DNA from: Nocardia aurea
GTDB lineage: Bacteria; Actinomycetota; Actinomycetes; Mycobacteriales; Mycobacteriaceae
Direction of reading: 5' to 3'
Length of the DNA: 64,000 nucleotides
Assembly (NCBI RefSeq): GCF_003123685.1
Contig: NZ_QCYJ01000130.1
Location: forward strand, 124,001-188,000
The notes beneath the pieces are model-generated. The model was not told the origin of the DNA and searched no databases. It saw nothing but the letters and a program-made list of their open reading frames with translations. Of this stretch, positions 41,909 through 51,538 are shown in pieces; position 1 is the first letter of the stretch, and each line of letters starts with the position of its first letter. A program made the translations under genes and the position numbers.

Positions 41909-42661
41909 TCACTGCTGGGGTGTGGGAGCCAGCGGTGAATTCACCTTGTTGACCAGCCACTTGCCGTCCTTCTTCTCCATCCGCATCACCATCGACAGCT
42001 GACCGGGGGCCGGTTTGCCCTGCGTGCCGAGGCTGGTGATGGTCTGCCCGATCACCACGATCGCCTCGGCGGAGGTCTCGTCGCCGGATTTGATCGCGCA
42101 CTGCACATCATTGGCCTTCGAGACCACTTCCCCTTGGGAGAGAACCTCTTTCAGCTCACGACTGGTGTCGTCGAACTGCTTCTTCCAGTCGCCGGTCGCA
42201 CCCGCGAGCACGGCGGTGAAATAGCCGTCGAGATTCTTGGCGTCGTAATCCGCGAGGACAGGGGCGTATTCGCACGCCGCGGCGCGCGCCTGCTCCTGGG
42301 CGGCCAGCAGCGCGTCTCCCTCGCGGTCCTGGAGGAAGAAGTAGACCGACGAGGCGAGCGAGGCGCCCAGCAGCACCGCCGCCGCCGCGCGCACCGCCAC
42401 GGTCCCCTTCCCGCCCGACCGGAGGCGGGCGAGCAGTCCGCCCGAACCGGACTCGGTCTCGGCGGATTCGGTATCGGCCGTAACGCCGGTGTCCGAGTCC
42501 GCGTCCGTGAGCACCGCCGCCCCGGTGGCGCTCGTCTTCCCAGCGGTCGTCTCGGCGCTCGTCGACGGCGCGGCATCCGTCACCACCGGCGCGGCGGTCC
42601 GCGCGACCTGTTCCTCGGCGGCCTCGCCCCGCGCCGTCGTATCGCTGTCCTTGTCGCTCAT
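41909..42661 (-). CDS. Mce-associated membrane protein
   Basis: A 250-residue protein with a long, low-complexity Ala/Thr/Asp-rich cytoplasmic N-terminus (residues 1-85). One membrane segment follows at about 90-112 (AVRAAAAVLLGASLASSVYF), then an extracytoplasmic domain resembling Mce-associated (Mas/Mam) proteins such as those after mycobacterial mce operons. It starts 7 bases after mceF and is the last gene of the operon. These proteins are thought to stabilise the Mce complex. Confidence 0.85.
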   Translation of the reverse strand: MSDKDSDTTARGEAAEEQVARTAAPVVTDAAPSTSAETTAGKTSATGAAVLTDADSDTGVTADTESAETESGSGGLLARLRSGGKGTVAVRAAAAVLLGASLASSVYFFLQDREGDALLAAQEQARAAACEYAPVLADYDAKNLDGYFTAVLAGATGDWKKQFDDTSRELKEVLSQGEVVSKANDVQCAIKSGDETSAEAIVVIGQTITSLGTQGKPAPGQLSMVMRMEKKDGKWLVNKVNSPLAPTPQQ

Positions 42662-42668
42662 ATCGTTC

Positions 42669-43847
42669 CTATCTGCCTGGTGCTGGTCGGGAGAGTTCGT
42701 CGCCGGTGACGCCGGGCGGCGGGCCGGAACCGTTGTCCGGGACGTTGGGCCGTGGCGCGTTCGCCGAACCGCGCACCTGGAGCGCCGGATCGCTGGTGAC
42801 GCAGTAGTTGTAGAGCCGAACCCTGGTGTCGGTGGTTTCCAGCGTCGGGACCACGGGGATGGTGTCGTAGTCGCAGGTGGGCCGCGGCCACGGGTCGACG
42901 AGGGTGTAGAAGGCGCCGTCGTGAGCGGGGATGCCGATCGCCTCGACGCCCTCGCGCAGCGCGGGGAAAAGCGCGGCGATCGCGGGGGCGCGCAGTTTCG
43001 CGGCCCTGGTGATGGCGACGAAATTCGTCACCAGGTTCGTGATGGGATCCGTTGTCTCCTGGACGAATCCGCCGAGGGTGGCCAGTTGTCCGGGTGCGAG
43101 GTCGAGGAATCGACGCACCTCCTGGTCGGCGGCGGTCAGCTGTTCGAACAGCACGCCCGCTCCCGTGGTGAGGGTGGTCAGGTCCGGCTGCGCGTGCGAG
43201 GTGGTCTCCGAGATCACGCCGAGGTTCTCGATGAGCTGACGGGTCTGCGGGAGCAGCCCTTCCAGACCGGCCATCGCCCTGCTGATACCGGAGATCATGT
43301 TGCGCAGGCGATCGGGACCGCCCGCCAGCGCCTTGTCCAGTTCGTCGATGATCACCGTGAGCCGTTGCGGATTCAGGCCGGCGATGAGTCCGCTGACATT
43401 GGTGAGCAGGGATTCGATCGTGACCGGAGCCTCGGTCCGCGCCCGCTCGATCACCGAACCGTCGACCAGGTACGGACCGGTGTCGGAATCGGGCCGGAAG
43501 TCCAGGTATTGCTCGCCCGCCGCCGACAGCCTGCCGACCACGACCGTGCCGCCGACCGGAATCTTCGCGTCCGAGTCGATCTCGGCGACCGCCGTGATGC
43601 CGATCTCGTCCACTCGTACCTGGGCCACCTTGCCGACCCGGCTACCACGGAAGGTCACGTCGTTGTTCGACAAGAGCCCACCGGAGGTGGTGAGTTCGAC
43701 GGTGACCCGATAGGTGCTCGGCAGTAGATCGAGCCGCAGGACGGCGACGCCGAGATAGGCCGAGCCGAGTACCAGCACCACGATCAGGCCGAGATTCGCG
43801 ACGGCGATCCGGCGCTCCACCAGGTAGTTCCACAACGGGATATTCAT
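42669..43847 (-). CDS. mceF: Mce family protein, MceF position
   Basis: A 392-residue substrate-binding component of the Mce lipid importer. It has an N-terminal membrane segment (residues about 14-38) and an MCE domain at about 44-120 (YRVTVELTTSGGLLSNNDVT; FRGSRVGKVAQVRVDE). Long amphipathic helices with LLPQTRQLIENLG and a proline-rich tail follow. The start overlaps the mceE stop by 4 bases. Assignment as F is by position, sixth of six mce genes. Confidence 0.9.
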   Translation of the reverse strand: MNIPLWNYLVERRIAVANLGLIVVLVLGSAYLGVAVLRLDLLPSTYRVTVELTTSGGLLSNNDVTFRGSRVGKVAQVRVDEIGITAVAEIDSDAKIPVGGTVVVGRLSAAGEQYLDFRPDSDTGPYLVDGSVIERARTEAPVTIESLLTNVSGLIAGLNPQRLTVIIDELDKALAGGPDRLRNMISGISRAMAGLEGLLPQTRQLIENLGVISETTSHAQPDLTTLTTGAGVLFEQLTAADQEVRRFLDLAPGQLATLGGFVQETTDPITNLVTNFVAITRAAKLRAPAIAALFPALREGVEAIGIPAHDGAFYTLVDPWPRPTCDYDTIPVVPTLETTDTRVRLYNYCVTSDPALQVRGSANAPRPNVPDNGSGPPPGVTGDELSRPAPGR

Positions 43848-44959
43848 CGTCCGCCTCCCGGCCGCGGTGTCGACGGCGTGCTGTTCAATCGGCCGCCGAC
43901 CTTCTCGATCACCTGCGTGAGGCTGCCGATGAAGGCGGGCACATCGCCGAGTTCGGGCGCCCTGCTGCCGTCCGGATCGGTCAGCGCGCCGATACTCAGG
44001 AAGGAGATGGTCGCGGCGACGGCCAGCGTCGGCCCCTCGAAGGACGCCATGACGTTCGGATACACCTGGTCGAAACGTTCCATCGCCTGCCCGAGCTCCT
44101 CCGATTGGGAGAAGCCCGACATGAGTTTCTGGACGCTGTCGAAGAGGCTGATGAATTCCGGCGAGGTGGTGTCGGTGAAATCGCCGAGAGCCGCCATGGT
44201 CACCGAGACCTTCTGGATGAGTCCCGCGATATCCCTGTTGTTCTCCGCCACCAACCCCAGCAGACCGGGGAAGGTATCGGCGGCGACGCCGAGTTCGGCT
44301 TTGCGCCGGGCGAGTTCGCCGGTCAATACCGAGATGCCGTTCAGCGTGCCGTCGATATCGGCGGTGCGCTGGTTGAGTGCCGCGATCGCACTCGACAATT
44401 CGTTGAGCACGTGCGCCAATTGCGGTGCGCGCCCGGCGAACATGGAATCCATCTCGGAGGTGATCTTGGCCGCCTGGTTCAGGCCGCCGCCGTTGAGCAG
44501 CATGGAGATGGAGACCATCAGCTGCTCGACGGACGCGCCCGCCGCGGTGTTCTCGACACCGATGGTGTCGCCCGGACCCAGCAGCTGCGCGTCGGGTGTG
44601 GCCGCGGGCAGCGTCATGGCGATGAAGACGTCGCCGAGCGGGGTGGCCTGACGCAATTCGGCCGTGGTGCCGCGCGGCAGTTGGATATCGGTGCGGATCA
44701 GCATTTCGACATCGGCGATGAAGTTGGTGGATTCGATCTCGGTCACCACGCCGATATCGGTGCCGCCGATTTTCACGTGCGCGCGTTCGGGCAGGTTGAG
44801 GGCGTCACGGAAGGCCGCGTGGATGACGTAGCCGTCTCCGCCGATTCCCGGTTTGGGCATCGGCACGTTCTCCACGGTGATCGCGCAGCCGCTCGTCGCA
44901 CCGGCGACGACCAGCGCCGCCAGCGCGCGTGCCGCGTAATTTCCTGTGCGCGCGCTCAT
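43844..44959 (-). CDS. mceE: Mce family lipoprotein, MceE position
   Basis: A 371-residue protein with a signal peptide ending in the lipobox TSGC, so it is probably lipid-anchored on the outer face of the cytoplasmic membrane. The MCE domain (FRDALNLPERAHVKIGGTDI, VTEIESTNFIADVEM) is at about residues 48-120. A helical region follows. The E protein is the lipoprotein member (LprK-like) in mycobacterial mce operons. The start overlaps the mceD stop by 4 bases. Confidence 0.9.
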   Translation of the reverse strand: MSARTGNYAARALAALVVAGATSGCAITVENVPMPKPGIGGDGYVIHAAFRDALNLPERAHVKIGGTDIGVVTEIESTNFIADVEMLIRTDIQLPRGTTAELRQATPLGDVFIAMTLPAATPDAQLLGPGDTIGVENTAAGASVEQLMVSISMLLNGGGLNQAAKITSEMDSMFAGRAPQLAHVLNELSSAIAALNQRTADIDGTLNGISVLTGELARRKAELGVAADTFPGLLGLVAENNRDIAGLIQKVSVTMAALGDFTDTTSPEFISLFDSVQKLMSGFSQSEELGQAMERFDQVYPNVMASFEGPTLAVAATISFLSIGALTDPDGSRAPELGDVPAFIGSLTQVIEKVGGRLNSTPSTPRPGGGR

Positions 44960-46056
44960 TCGGTGATCCCGAGGAGTGCGGCGGTGAGTCCGAAGTCGGG
45001 GCCCATATCCTGAATCTTTCCGGTGCGACAGCCGTCGAGCCGCATCTGGACGCGTTCGCAGAACAGCGACAGCGCCTCGCCGTCGAGCACCGCCTTGTCC
45101 AGCAGGCCGTGCAGCCGCAGCGCACGGTGCTCGCGGCTCACCGAGTTGGAGAAGTTCTGGAGGAAAAGCGGTGTGACATCGATGATTTCGGTCAGCCCGC
45201 GCGCGTTGGCGCGCATCTGCTCGGTGATGGTGACGAATCGGGTCAGCGCGCCCGCCAGCTGATCCCGGTTCTCCCCGACCACCATGGAGGTATTGGCGAC
45301 GAAGTCGTTGAGCTGGGAGAGCACCGCGTGCAGTCCGGGAGCCTGTTCACCCATCAGCTGCACCAATTCGGTCAGTCTGCCGCTGAAATCGCGCACGGTC
45401 TGATCGTTGGACGCGATCACCTGGGTGATGTCGTTGAGTTTGACGATGGTGTTGGCGATCTGGTCCTTGTTGGCCAGGGTCACCTCGAAGGCCGACGACA
45501 GCGAGTCCAGCGTCTGCCTGAGCCGGTCGCCGTTGCCGTCGAGCAACGGGAACAGCACCCGACTCGCCATCGGACCGCTTTCGTTGTCACCCGCGAGCGC
45601 GGCGCCGAGTTGGTCGAAATTCTCCAGGATCCGGTCGAGCTCGACCGGAGTTCTGGTGCGCGCCAGGGGGATATGGTCGCCGTCGGCCAAGGCCGGACCG
45701 TCGCCGGTGTAGGCGGGGGCCAGTTCGACGTGCCGATTGGTGATCAGCTGCGGGGAGATCAGCGCCGCCATCGCGTCGGCGGGGATCTTGACATCCTTGT
45801 CGATCGACATGACGACTTCGACATAGCTGCCCCGCGCGGTCACCGTGTCCACCTGGCCCACCGGGACGCCGAGCACGGCGACCTCGTTACCCGCGTAGAG
45901 ACCGGCCACATTCTCGAAATCCGCGCTGATGCGCAGATGTTCGTCGAGGTATTCCCCCGGCAGCGAGGCGATGCTGTCCGGCAGCACCGAACATCCCGAG
46001 GCGAATGCCACGGCGGCGCACATCACCACGAGTTTCATCACCGTACGAATCTTCAT
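44956..46056 (-). CDS. mceD: Mce family lipoprotein, MceD position
   Basis: About 366 residues. MKIRTVMKLVVMCAAVAF is a signal peptide ending in the lipobox ASGC, so this second Mce protein also looks lipid-anchored. The MCE domain is at about residues 38-115 (ISADFENVAGLYAGNEVAVL). Coiled-coil-like helices follow. I chose the ATG at 46,056, which overlaps the mceC stop as TGATG; an ATG nine bases upstream (46,065) is possible. A cysteine pair lies in the C-terminal part (LFCERVQMRLDGC). Confidence 0.88.
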   Translation of the reverse strand: MKIRTVMKLVVMCAAVAFASGCSVLPDSIASLPGEYLDEHLRISADFENVAGLYAGNEVAVLGVPVGQVDTVTARGSYVEVVMSIDKDVKIPADAMAALISPQLITNRHVELAPAYTGDGPALADGDHIPLARTRTPVELDRILENFDQLGAALAGDNESGPMASRVLFPLLDGNGDRLRQTLDSLSSAFEVTLANKDQIANTIVKLNDITQVIASNDQTVRDFSGRLTELVQLMGEQAPGLHAVLSQLNDFVANTSMVVGENRDQLAGALTRFVTITEQMRANARGLTEIIDVTPLFLQNFSNSVSREHRALRLHGLLDKAVLDGEALSLFCERVQMRLDGCRTGKIQDMGPDFGLTAALLGITE

Positions 46057-47066
46057 CAGTTGCATCCCGGTACCGCCTGTGCGAAACAGAGCCAGTTGTC
46101 CGGCAGGATCCACGGCGCCCAGACGTCGCCGTAGGGACCGTTGCCGAGCGCGTTGTTGAACTGCCGGAAAGCCACCGGCATGATCTCGTAGAGCCGATCC
46201 AGGTTCTCCCGGTTCTTCTCCAGACCCTCGGTCATGGTGTTGAGGTTCTCGATGAGCGGACCGAGCTGGCCGTTGTTCTCGATACCCATCTGCTGGAGCA
46301 GCCCCGAGAGCGCGGCGACATTGTCGAGCAGGCTGCGCAGCATCGTCTGCCGCTGGGCCACCGCATTGCCGATCGCCTCGCCCCTGGTCAACAGCAGCAG
46401 CACGCTGTTCTGGTTGTCCGCGACCAGTTCCGACACCTGGTCCATACTCTTCAGCAGTGTGTCGACCTCGTCGCGACGCTCGTTGATGACCTTCGCCAGC
46501 GACCCGATGCTGTCCAGCGCCGCGACTGTCAGCTGCGGGGAATCCCCCATCTGGCGGTCGAGCAGGTCGAGCGACTGCCGGAGTTTGTCGGGGTCGATGC
46601 GTTCGATCCGCTCGAACGACGAGGTGTATTTCGGATCCTGGATCACCTTGGCCAGGTTGTAGGGCACCGCGGTGTTCTCCAGCCGGATGGTGTCGTCGGG
46701 CAGGGCGTCTCCCCGGCCCGGCGTCAACTCCACGTGCAATCTGCCGAGGATGGTCGACATCTTGATCGCCGCCCTGGCATTGCTGCCGAGCCGCAAGTCA
46801 CCACGGACGCGCAGGTCGATGACGACCTTGTCCCCCACCAAGCGGACCGAACGGACCGCGCCGACCTCGATACCGGAGACGTCGACGGTCGCGCCGGGAC
46901 GTAACCCGGCGGCCTGCGCGAATTCGGCGTGGATCGTCTTGTCCGCCAGCCGCATCTCCGAGACCGCGCTCGACACGACCAGCAGCAGCGCGACCGCGGC
47001 CGCGGCCATCACACCGAGCCACAGATATCGGTTCTTCGCATACCAGGACAGACGTGATGTCGTCAT
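46056..47066 (-). CDS. mceC: Mce family protein, MceC position
   Basis: A 336-residue protein with an N-terminal membrane anchor at about residues 14-36 and an MCE domain (IHAEFAQAAGLRPGATVDVS; GIEVGAVRSVRLVGDKVV) at about 42-115. A long helical part follows, ending in WILPDNWLCFAQAVPGCN. The ATG at 47,066 overlaps the mceB stop by 4 bases (ATGA); a possible ATG at 47,072 lies two codons upstream. Confidence 0.9.
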   Translation of the reverse strand: MTTSRLSWYAKNRYLWLGVMAAAAVALLLVVSSAVSEMRLADKTIHAEFAQAAGLRPGATVDVSGIEVGAVRSVRLVGDKVVIDLRVRGDLRLGSNARAAIKMSTILGRLHVELTPGRGDALPDDTIRLENTAVPYNLAKVIQDPKYTSSFERIERIDPDKLRQSLDLLDRQMGDSPQLTVAALDSIGSLAKVINERRDEVDTLLKSMDQVSELVADNQNSVLLLLTRGEAIGNAVAQRQTMLRSLLDNVAALSGLLQQMGIENNGQLGPLIENLNTMTEGLEKNRENLDRLYEIMPVAFRQFNNALGNGPYGDVWAPWILPDNWLCFAQAVPGCN

Positions 47067-48085
47067 CGGCATACCTCCGATTGCGAGTTGCCGCCGACCT
47101 GGGAGAACAGGCCGGGTGGCAGGAGCACGCCCCACAGCGAGACGTCGAGCCTGCAGATGTAGGCGTTGGCGTACCCGCCGTAGCTGGTGAAACGCGCCAG
47201 GCCGTTGAGCACCGTCGGAAACTGGACCGCGGCCCGGTCCAGCGCCGCGCCGTTGACCAGCAGCAGCGCGATACCGGTGGTCGCGTCGTTCTGCGCCCTG
47301 GCCAGATCGGGTCGCACCTGGGTGACGAGCCCGACGAGCGAGTCGGTCGCGGTCGCCACCTGATCGACCGAGCTCTTGAGCGATTCGCCCTCCGCGTAGA
47401 GCGCTTCGACCAGCGAGCGAGCCTGGGTGATCAGCGTTTCGAGTTCGTGGCTGCGATTGGCCAGGCCGCCGAGCACGCTGCTGAGGTTGGTGATGACATC
47501 GCCGAGGATCCGGTCGCGCTGGCCGAAGGTGCCTGCCAGTTCGGCGGCCTGGGTGATCAGCATGCTCAGCGAGACGCCGTCACCCTGCAACGCCTGGATC
47601 AGCGTCTCCGACAGCGAATTCACCTGATCCGGTTGCAGAACCCCGAACAGCGGTTCGAATCCGGACAGCAGCGAGGAGACATCGAAGGAGGGCTCGGTGC
47701 GCTCGATCGGGATGTGCGCGCCGGGGCGCAACACCTCGCCGTCCCCCTCGCCGGGAATCAACGCGATATAGCGCTGACCGATCAGGTTCTGGTACCGGAC
47801 GAGCGCTTTCGTCGTGGTGGTCAGCCGTTGCCGGTCCTGGAGGCGGAATTCGATCTCGGCCATGTAGTCGTCGTCGAAGTCGATGCCGTCCACGCGACCG
47901 ACGCGCACGCCCGCCATGCGGACGTCGTCGCCGACCCGCACACCCATCACATCGGAGAAGGTCGCGGAGTAGGTCGCGGTGTCGCCGGGCACCGAGCGTT
48001 GCAGTGTCGACCAGATGGTGTAGGTCAGCAGGATCGCCAGCACCGCGAAGAAGCTGAAGCCCGCGAGCGATTTACCGGATTTCAC
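47063..48085 (-). CDS. mceB: Mce family protein, MceB position
   Basis: A 340-residue protein with an N-terminal membrane segment (SLAGFSFFAVLAILLTYTIW), an MCE domain at about residues 38-115 (YSATFSDVMGVRVGDDVRMA; YQNLIGQRYIALIPG) and a helical region. It begins 2 bases after the mceA stop. Together the six Mce proteins are thought to form a lipid-conducting assembly across the cell envelope. Confidence 0.9.
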   Translation of the reverse strand: MKSGKSLAGFSFFAVLAILLTYTIWSTLQRSVPGDTATYSATFSDVMGVRVGDDVRMAGVRVGRVDGIDFDDDYMAEIEFRLQDRQRLTTTTKALVRYQNLIGQRYIALIPGEGDGEVLRPGAHIPIERTEPSFDVSSLLSGFEPLFGVLQPDQVNSLSETLIQALQGDGVSLSMLITQAAELAGTFGQRDRILGDVITNLSSVLGGLANRSHELETLITQARSLVEALYAEGESLKSSVDQVATATDSLVGLVTQVRPDLARAQNDATTGIALLLVNGAALDRAAVQFPTVLNGLARFTSYGGYANAYICRLDVSLWGVLLPPGLFSQVGGNSQSEVCR

Positions 48086-48087
48086 GG

Positions 48088-49518
48088 TCAGTTACCCCCT
48101 TCCTCGGTGTCGTACACGGTGACGGTTCCGCCCGCGATCAGCGGTGTGATCAGCAGCAATTGCGCGGCCGTCGGCGGACCGCCGACCACGGCGGCGACGC
48201 CTGCGTATCCGCGTCCGGACGCGATCGGTCGCGCGCTCGGCGTCGCGCCGGTGTTGTTCGACGCGGGCGCGGTGATTCCGGGAATCGCCGGAATACCGGG
48301 TATGCCGGGCAGACCCGGAACCGTGGGAGTTCCCGCGGTCCCGGTGCCGAGGGCCCCCTGCGCGCCCGGCACGATCGCGACCGGCGCGGGCCCTGCGGCG
48401 TCGAGCCAGCGCGGCAGCATCTGGGGCGGATACACCTGCGCCGGAGCGACTTCGGGGATAGTGGGCCCGCCGCAGCGCGGCCCGTACATGTCGCCGTAGC
48501 GCGGGCAGTCCGCGGCGGTGTACTGCTGGAACGGCGTGAGGCTCACATCCATCGCCCACACCATCTGGCGTTTCGGACCGAAGGTGAAGACCGAGCCGAG
48601 TTTGCCCAGCGTCGCGTTGAGGTTGCTCACGGTGAACGGGATCGCGTCCGGGTCGCGGGCGAGGTCACCGAACACCTGATCGAGACCGGGCACGAGTTCT
48701 TTCGCGGCATTCGGATTGGCCGCGAACAGCGCGTTCACCGAGTCGATGGTGCTGCTCGCGTTCGCCAGCAGGGCGATCAGATTGTCGCGGCGTTCGGTGA
48801 GCGTGCGCGCCACGGTCACCGATTCGGTCAGCACACCCACCAATTCGGGCGCGGACTTGCTCAATTCGGTGGTGGCACGCCCCAGGTCACCGAGCAGATT
48901 CCCGATGCCGGGTGTCCCGTGGATCTGGGTCAGCCAGAGGTCGAGGCGTTCGACGGTGGACCCGGGGGCGCGCGCACCGGGCTCTAGCGCCGCGGCCAGC
49001 GTCGCCAGCACCCGGCCGAGCTTCTCCGGCTGGATATTGTCGAGCACATCGCGCAGCACGGTGAGCGTGGTCTGCAACTGCATGGCGCCCGCGCCGGTGT
49101 CCTCGGGAATGACAGCGCCCGCCGACAGCTTGGCGCCGCCCGACCCGCTGTCGACCAGTTCGATCGCGGTCACGCCGAACAGGTTGTTGGGTACCACCCG
49201 CGCCTTCACTCCGGCCGGAATAGTGTGGGCGACATCGGGTTTCAAGCCGACATCGGCGCGCTGGCGCAAACCCTTGCCGACCACCTCCACCTGTTCGACG
49301 GAACCGACGACCATGCCGCGGAATTTCACGTCGGCGTGGGCGGGCAGGCCGTCACCGGTGCTGGTGAGTTCGACCGTCACCGCCACCTTCTCCTCGAAGT
49401 ATCCGTTGTAGCGCAGCACGAGCAGCCCCGCCGCGACGGCGACGGCGACGATCATGGCGATGCCGGACACGGTGAGCTGACGGGCCGTCGGGCCGCGTCC
49501 GCTGGGATCGAGCAACAT
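48088..49518 (-). CDS. mceA: Mce family protein, MceA position, with Pro/Gly-rich tail
   Basis: A 476-residue protein with a membrane anchor at about residues 17-38 and an MCE domain at about 45-125 (VAVTVELTSTGDGLPAHADV; KFRGMVVGSVEQV; VVPNNLFGVTAIELVDSG). Helical repeats follow. The C-terminal 90 residues are low-complexity, including PGLPGIPGIPAIPG, a collagen-like pattern. It is the first mce gene and follows yrbE-B by 9 bases. Confidence 0.9.
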   Translation of the reverse strand: MLLDPSGRGPTARQLTVSGIAMIVAVAVAAGLLVLRYNGYFEEKVAVTVELTSTGDGLPAHADVKFRGMVVGSVEQVEVVGKGLRQRADVGLKPDVAHTIPAGVKARVVPNNLFGVTAIELVDSGSGGAKLSAGAVIPEDTGAGAMQLQTTLTVLRDVLDNIQPEKLGRVLATLAAALEPGARAPGSTVERLDLWLTQIHGTPGIGNLLGDLGRATTELSKSAPELVGVLTESVTVARTLTERRDNLIALLANASSTIDSVNALFAANPNAAKELVPGLDQVFGDLARDPDAIPFTVSNLNATLGKLGSVFTFGPKRQMVWAMDVSLTPFQQYTAADCPRYGDMYGPRCGGPTIPEVAPAQVYPPQMLPRWLDAAGPAPVAIVPGAQGALGTGTAGTPTVPGLPGIPGIPAIPGITAPASNNTGATPSARPIASGRGYAGVAAVVGGPPTAAQLLLITPLIAGGTVTVYDTEEGGN

Positions 49519-49527
49519 CCGCGGCCC

Positions 49528-50391
49528 CTATCCCGAGATCCGGAATCCGGGGTCGATGCCCCAGATAGCAAGGGTCATGAACAGATTGGTGAAAACCATG
49601 ACGACGATGACCATCTTGATCGCGCGGCCCGCCGCCACCCCGACCCCTTCGGGGCCGCCGGTCGCGGTGTAGCCGTAGTAGCACTGGATGAAGGTCGCGA
49701 GCAGCGTGAAGACCGCGACCTTGAGCAGGGAGTAGAAGACGTCGGGGCCGATGAGGAATTGGAAGAAGTAGTGGTCGTAGGTGCCCGCCGAGGTGCCGCC
49801 GAGGAACAGCACCGACAGTTTCGTGGCGAGATAGGCGGTGGCGAGGCCGACCGTGTACAGCGGGATGATGGTCAGTGTCGACGCGATCATCCTGGTGGTG
49901 ACCAGATACGGCAGCGGGCGGATGGCGATGGATTCGAGTGCGTCGATCTCCTCGGAGATCCGCATCGAGCCGAGTTGCGCGGTGAAGCGGCAGCCCGCCT
50001 GGATGGCGAAGGCGAGGGTGGCCAGGATGGGCGCCAATTCCCTCGTGGTGGCGAAACCGGAGATGGCGCCGGTCAGCGGGCCCATCGTGAGCAGGTTCAG
50101 CGCCGAGTACGACTCCATGCCGACCGTGATGCCGCCGAAGGCGCACAGGATGATGACGACACCGACCGTGCCGCCGCCGACCACCAGCGATCCGTTGCCC
50201 CAGCCGACGTCGGCGGTGAGCCGCAGCACCTCTTTGCGATACTGCCGCATCGCGAGCGGAATCGCGGCCACCGCTTGGAAGAACGTGATGACCTGATGCC
50301 CGATGCGCTGATTCACCTGATACGGGACCGCCACCGCCGCACCTACCGCGCGGAACGGCTTCAGCGCGGGTGGGGTGTATCGCGAGCCCAC
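49528..50391 (-). CDS. yrbEB: YrbE/MlaE-family permease, B position
   Basis: A 287-residue integral membrane permease of the Mce transporter, with about five to six membrane segments and a GTG start. The conserved loop RISEEIDALESIAIRPLPYLV carries the EExDA motif that couples MlaE/YrbE permeases to their ATPase (MceG/Mkl type, not in this window). It begins one base after the yrbE-A stop. Confidence 0.93.
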   Translation of the reverse strand: MGSRYTPPALKPFRAVGAAVAVPYQVNQRIGHQVITFFQAVAAIPLAMRQYRKEVLRLTADVGWGNGSLVVGGGTVGVVIILCAFGGITVGMESYSALNLLTMGPLTGAISGFATTRELAPILATLAFAIQAGCRFTAQLGSMRISEEIDALESIAIRPLPYLVTTRMIASTLTIIPLYTVGLATAYLATKLSVLFLGGTSAGTYDHYFFQFLIGPDVFYSLLKVAVFTLLATFIQCYYGYTATGGPEGVGVAAGRAIKMVIVVMVFTNLFMTLAIWGIDPGFRISG

Positions 50392-50392
50392 C

Positions 50393-51247
50393 TCAGATGA
50401 CCTTCGTCGGGAACAGCGTGTTGTACAGCTGCGTCAGGATGATGTTGGTCGCGAACAGCATCAGCGCCGAGGTGACCACGGCCGAGTTGACCGCGTTCGC
50501 GACACCGCCCGGTCCGCCCTTGGCGTGTAATCCGATGTCGCAGGCGATGATCGCGGTCAGCGCGCCGAATACCGCCGCCTTCACCAGGGCGATGCTCAGA
50601 TCGTTGGCCACCGCGAACGACGAGAACGAGCTGATGAACGAGCCGGGCGTCCCGGACTGGGCGTAGACGTTGAACATATAGGCGGTCGCGAATCCGACGA
50701 AGACGACGAAACCGCACAGCAGCATGCTGACCAGCACCGCCGCCAGCAGTCTCGGCGCGACCAGTCGGCGCACCGGGTCGACGCCCATGACCATCATCGC
50801 GTCGATCTCCTCGCGAATGGTGCGTGAGCCGAGGTCGGCGCAGATCGCCGATCCGACCGCGCCCGCGATCATCAACGAGGTGACCAGCGGTGCGCCCTGG
50901 CGGATGATCCCGAGGCCGGCGACCGCGCCGATGAAGGTGGTCGCGCCGACCTGATTGACCAGGGCGCCCACCTGGATCGACACCACGACCGCGATGGGGA
51001 TCGCGACGAACACCGTCGGCGCGGCCGAGACGCTCGCCATGAACGCGCACTGCTTGATGAACTCGTGGTAGGGGAACCGGCGCGCGAAGAGGGCACGGAA
51101 CAGCTCGATCACCGCGTCGCGGCCGAGCATCACTTGACGGCCGAGGGTTTCGAGCGAGCGCTGTGGATGCCGCTGCCACAGCCCTCTCAGGTCCTGTACC
51201 GCCGATTCCAGATCGCTCTGTCTCGGAGGTCTTTCGGTGGTGGTCAC
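50393..51247 (-). CDS. yrbEA: YrbE/MlaE-family permease, A position
   Basis: A 284-residue membrane permease starting MTTTERPPRQSDLESA. TIREEIDAMMVMGVDPVRRL is the EExDA coupling loop, and KQCAFMASVSAAPTVFVAIP is typical of YrbE-A proteins. It is the first gene of the yrbE-mce block. The 290-base spacer upstream probably holds the operon promoter. Confidence 0.93.
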   Translation of the reverse strand: MTTTERPPRQSDLESAVQDLRGLWQRHPQRSLETLGRQVMLGRDAVIELFRALFARRFPYHEFIKQCAFMASVSAAPTVFVAIPIAVVVSIQVGALVNQVGATTFIGAVAGLGIIRQGAPLVTSLMIAGAVGSAICADLGSRTIREEIDAMMVMGVDPVRRLVAPRLLAAVLVSMLLCGFVVFVGFATAYMFNVYAQSGTPGSFISSFSSFAVANDLSIALVKAAVFGALTAIIACDIGLHAKGGPGGVANAVNSAVVTSALMLFATNIILTQLYNTLFPTKVI

Positions 51248-51538
51248 TGGTGCCCGAGTCCTTTCCCGGCTGTCCGTCGCTCACTCGCCGACCGATGGTC
51301 CGGTCTCCCCCGGCGAGGCGCGGAGCGTGTGCAGTGTCGCATGGATCCGACGTGAGACACAACACAGATATGAATATGAATTCTCAGGATGAATGTTCGC
51401 CGATATGCGACAGAATCGAGTCACGCGAGCGTAATTCAGCAGTACTGCCGCCTAATTCGGGCAGAACTCATCGAATCGGCGACGGACGATCTCTCTTAAG
51501 TTTCCGGCCGATATTTCAGAAGATTGCGCTGTCCCGAA
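51248..51538. promoter_or_regulatory. Spacer upstream of the yrbE-mce operon
   Basis: No gene is seen. The stretch 51,350-51,530 is clearly less GC-rich than the coding regions on both sides and contains several AT-rich words (GATATGAATATGAATTCTC, GATATTTCAG). It is the likely promoter/control region of the mce operon, although the small genes upstream could also read through. Confidence 0.5.
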
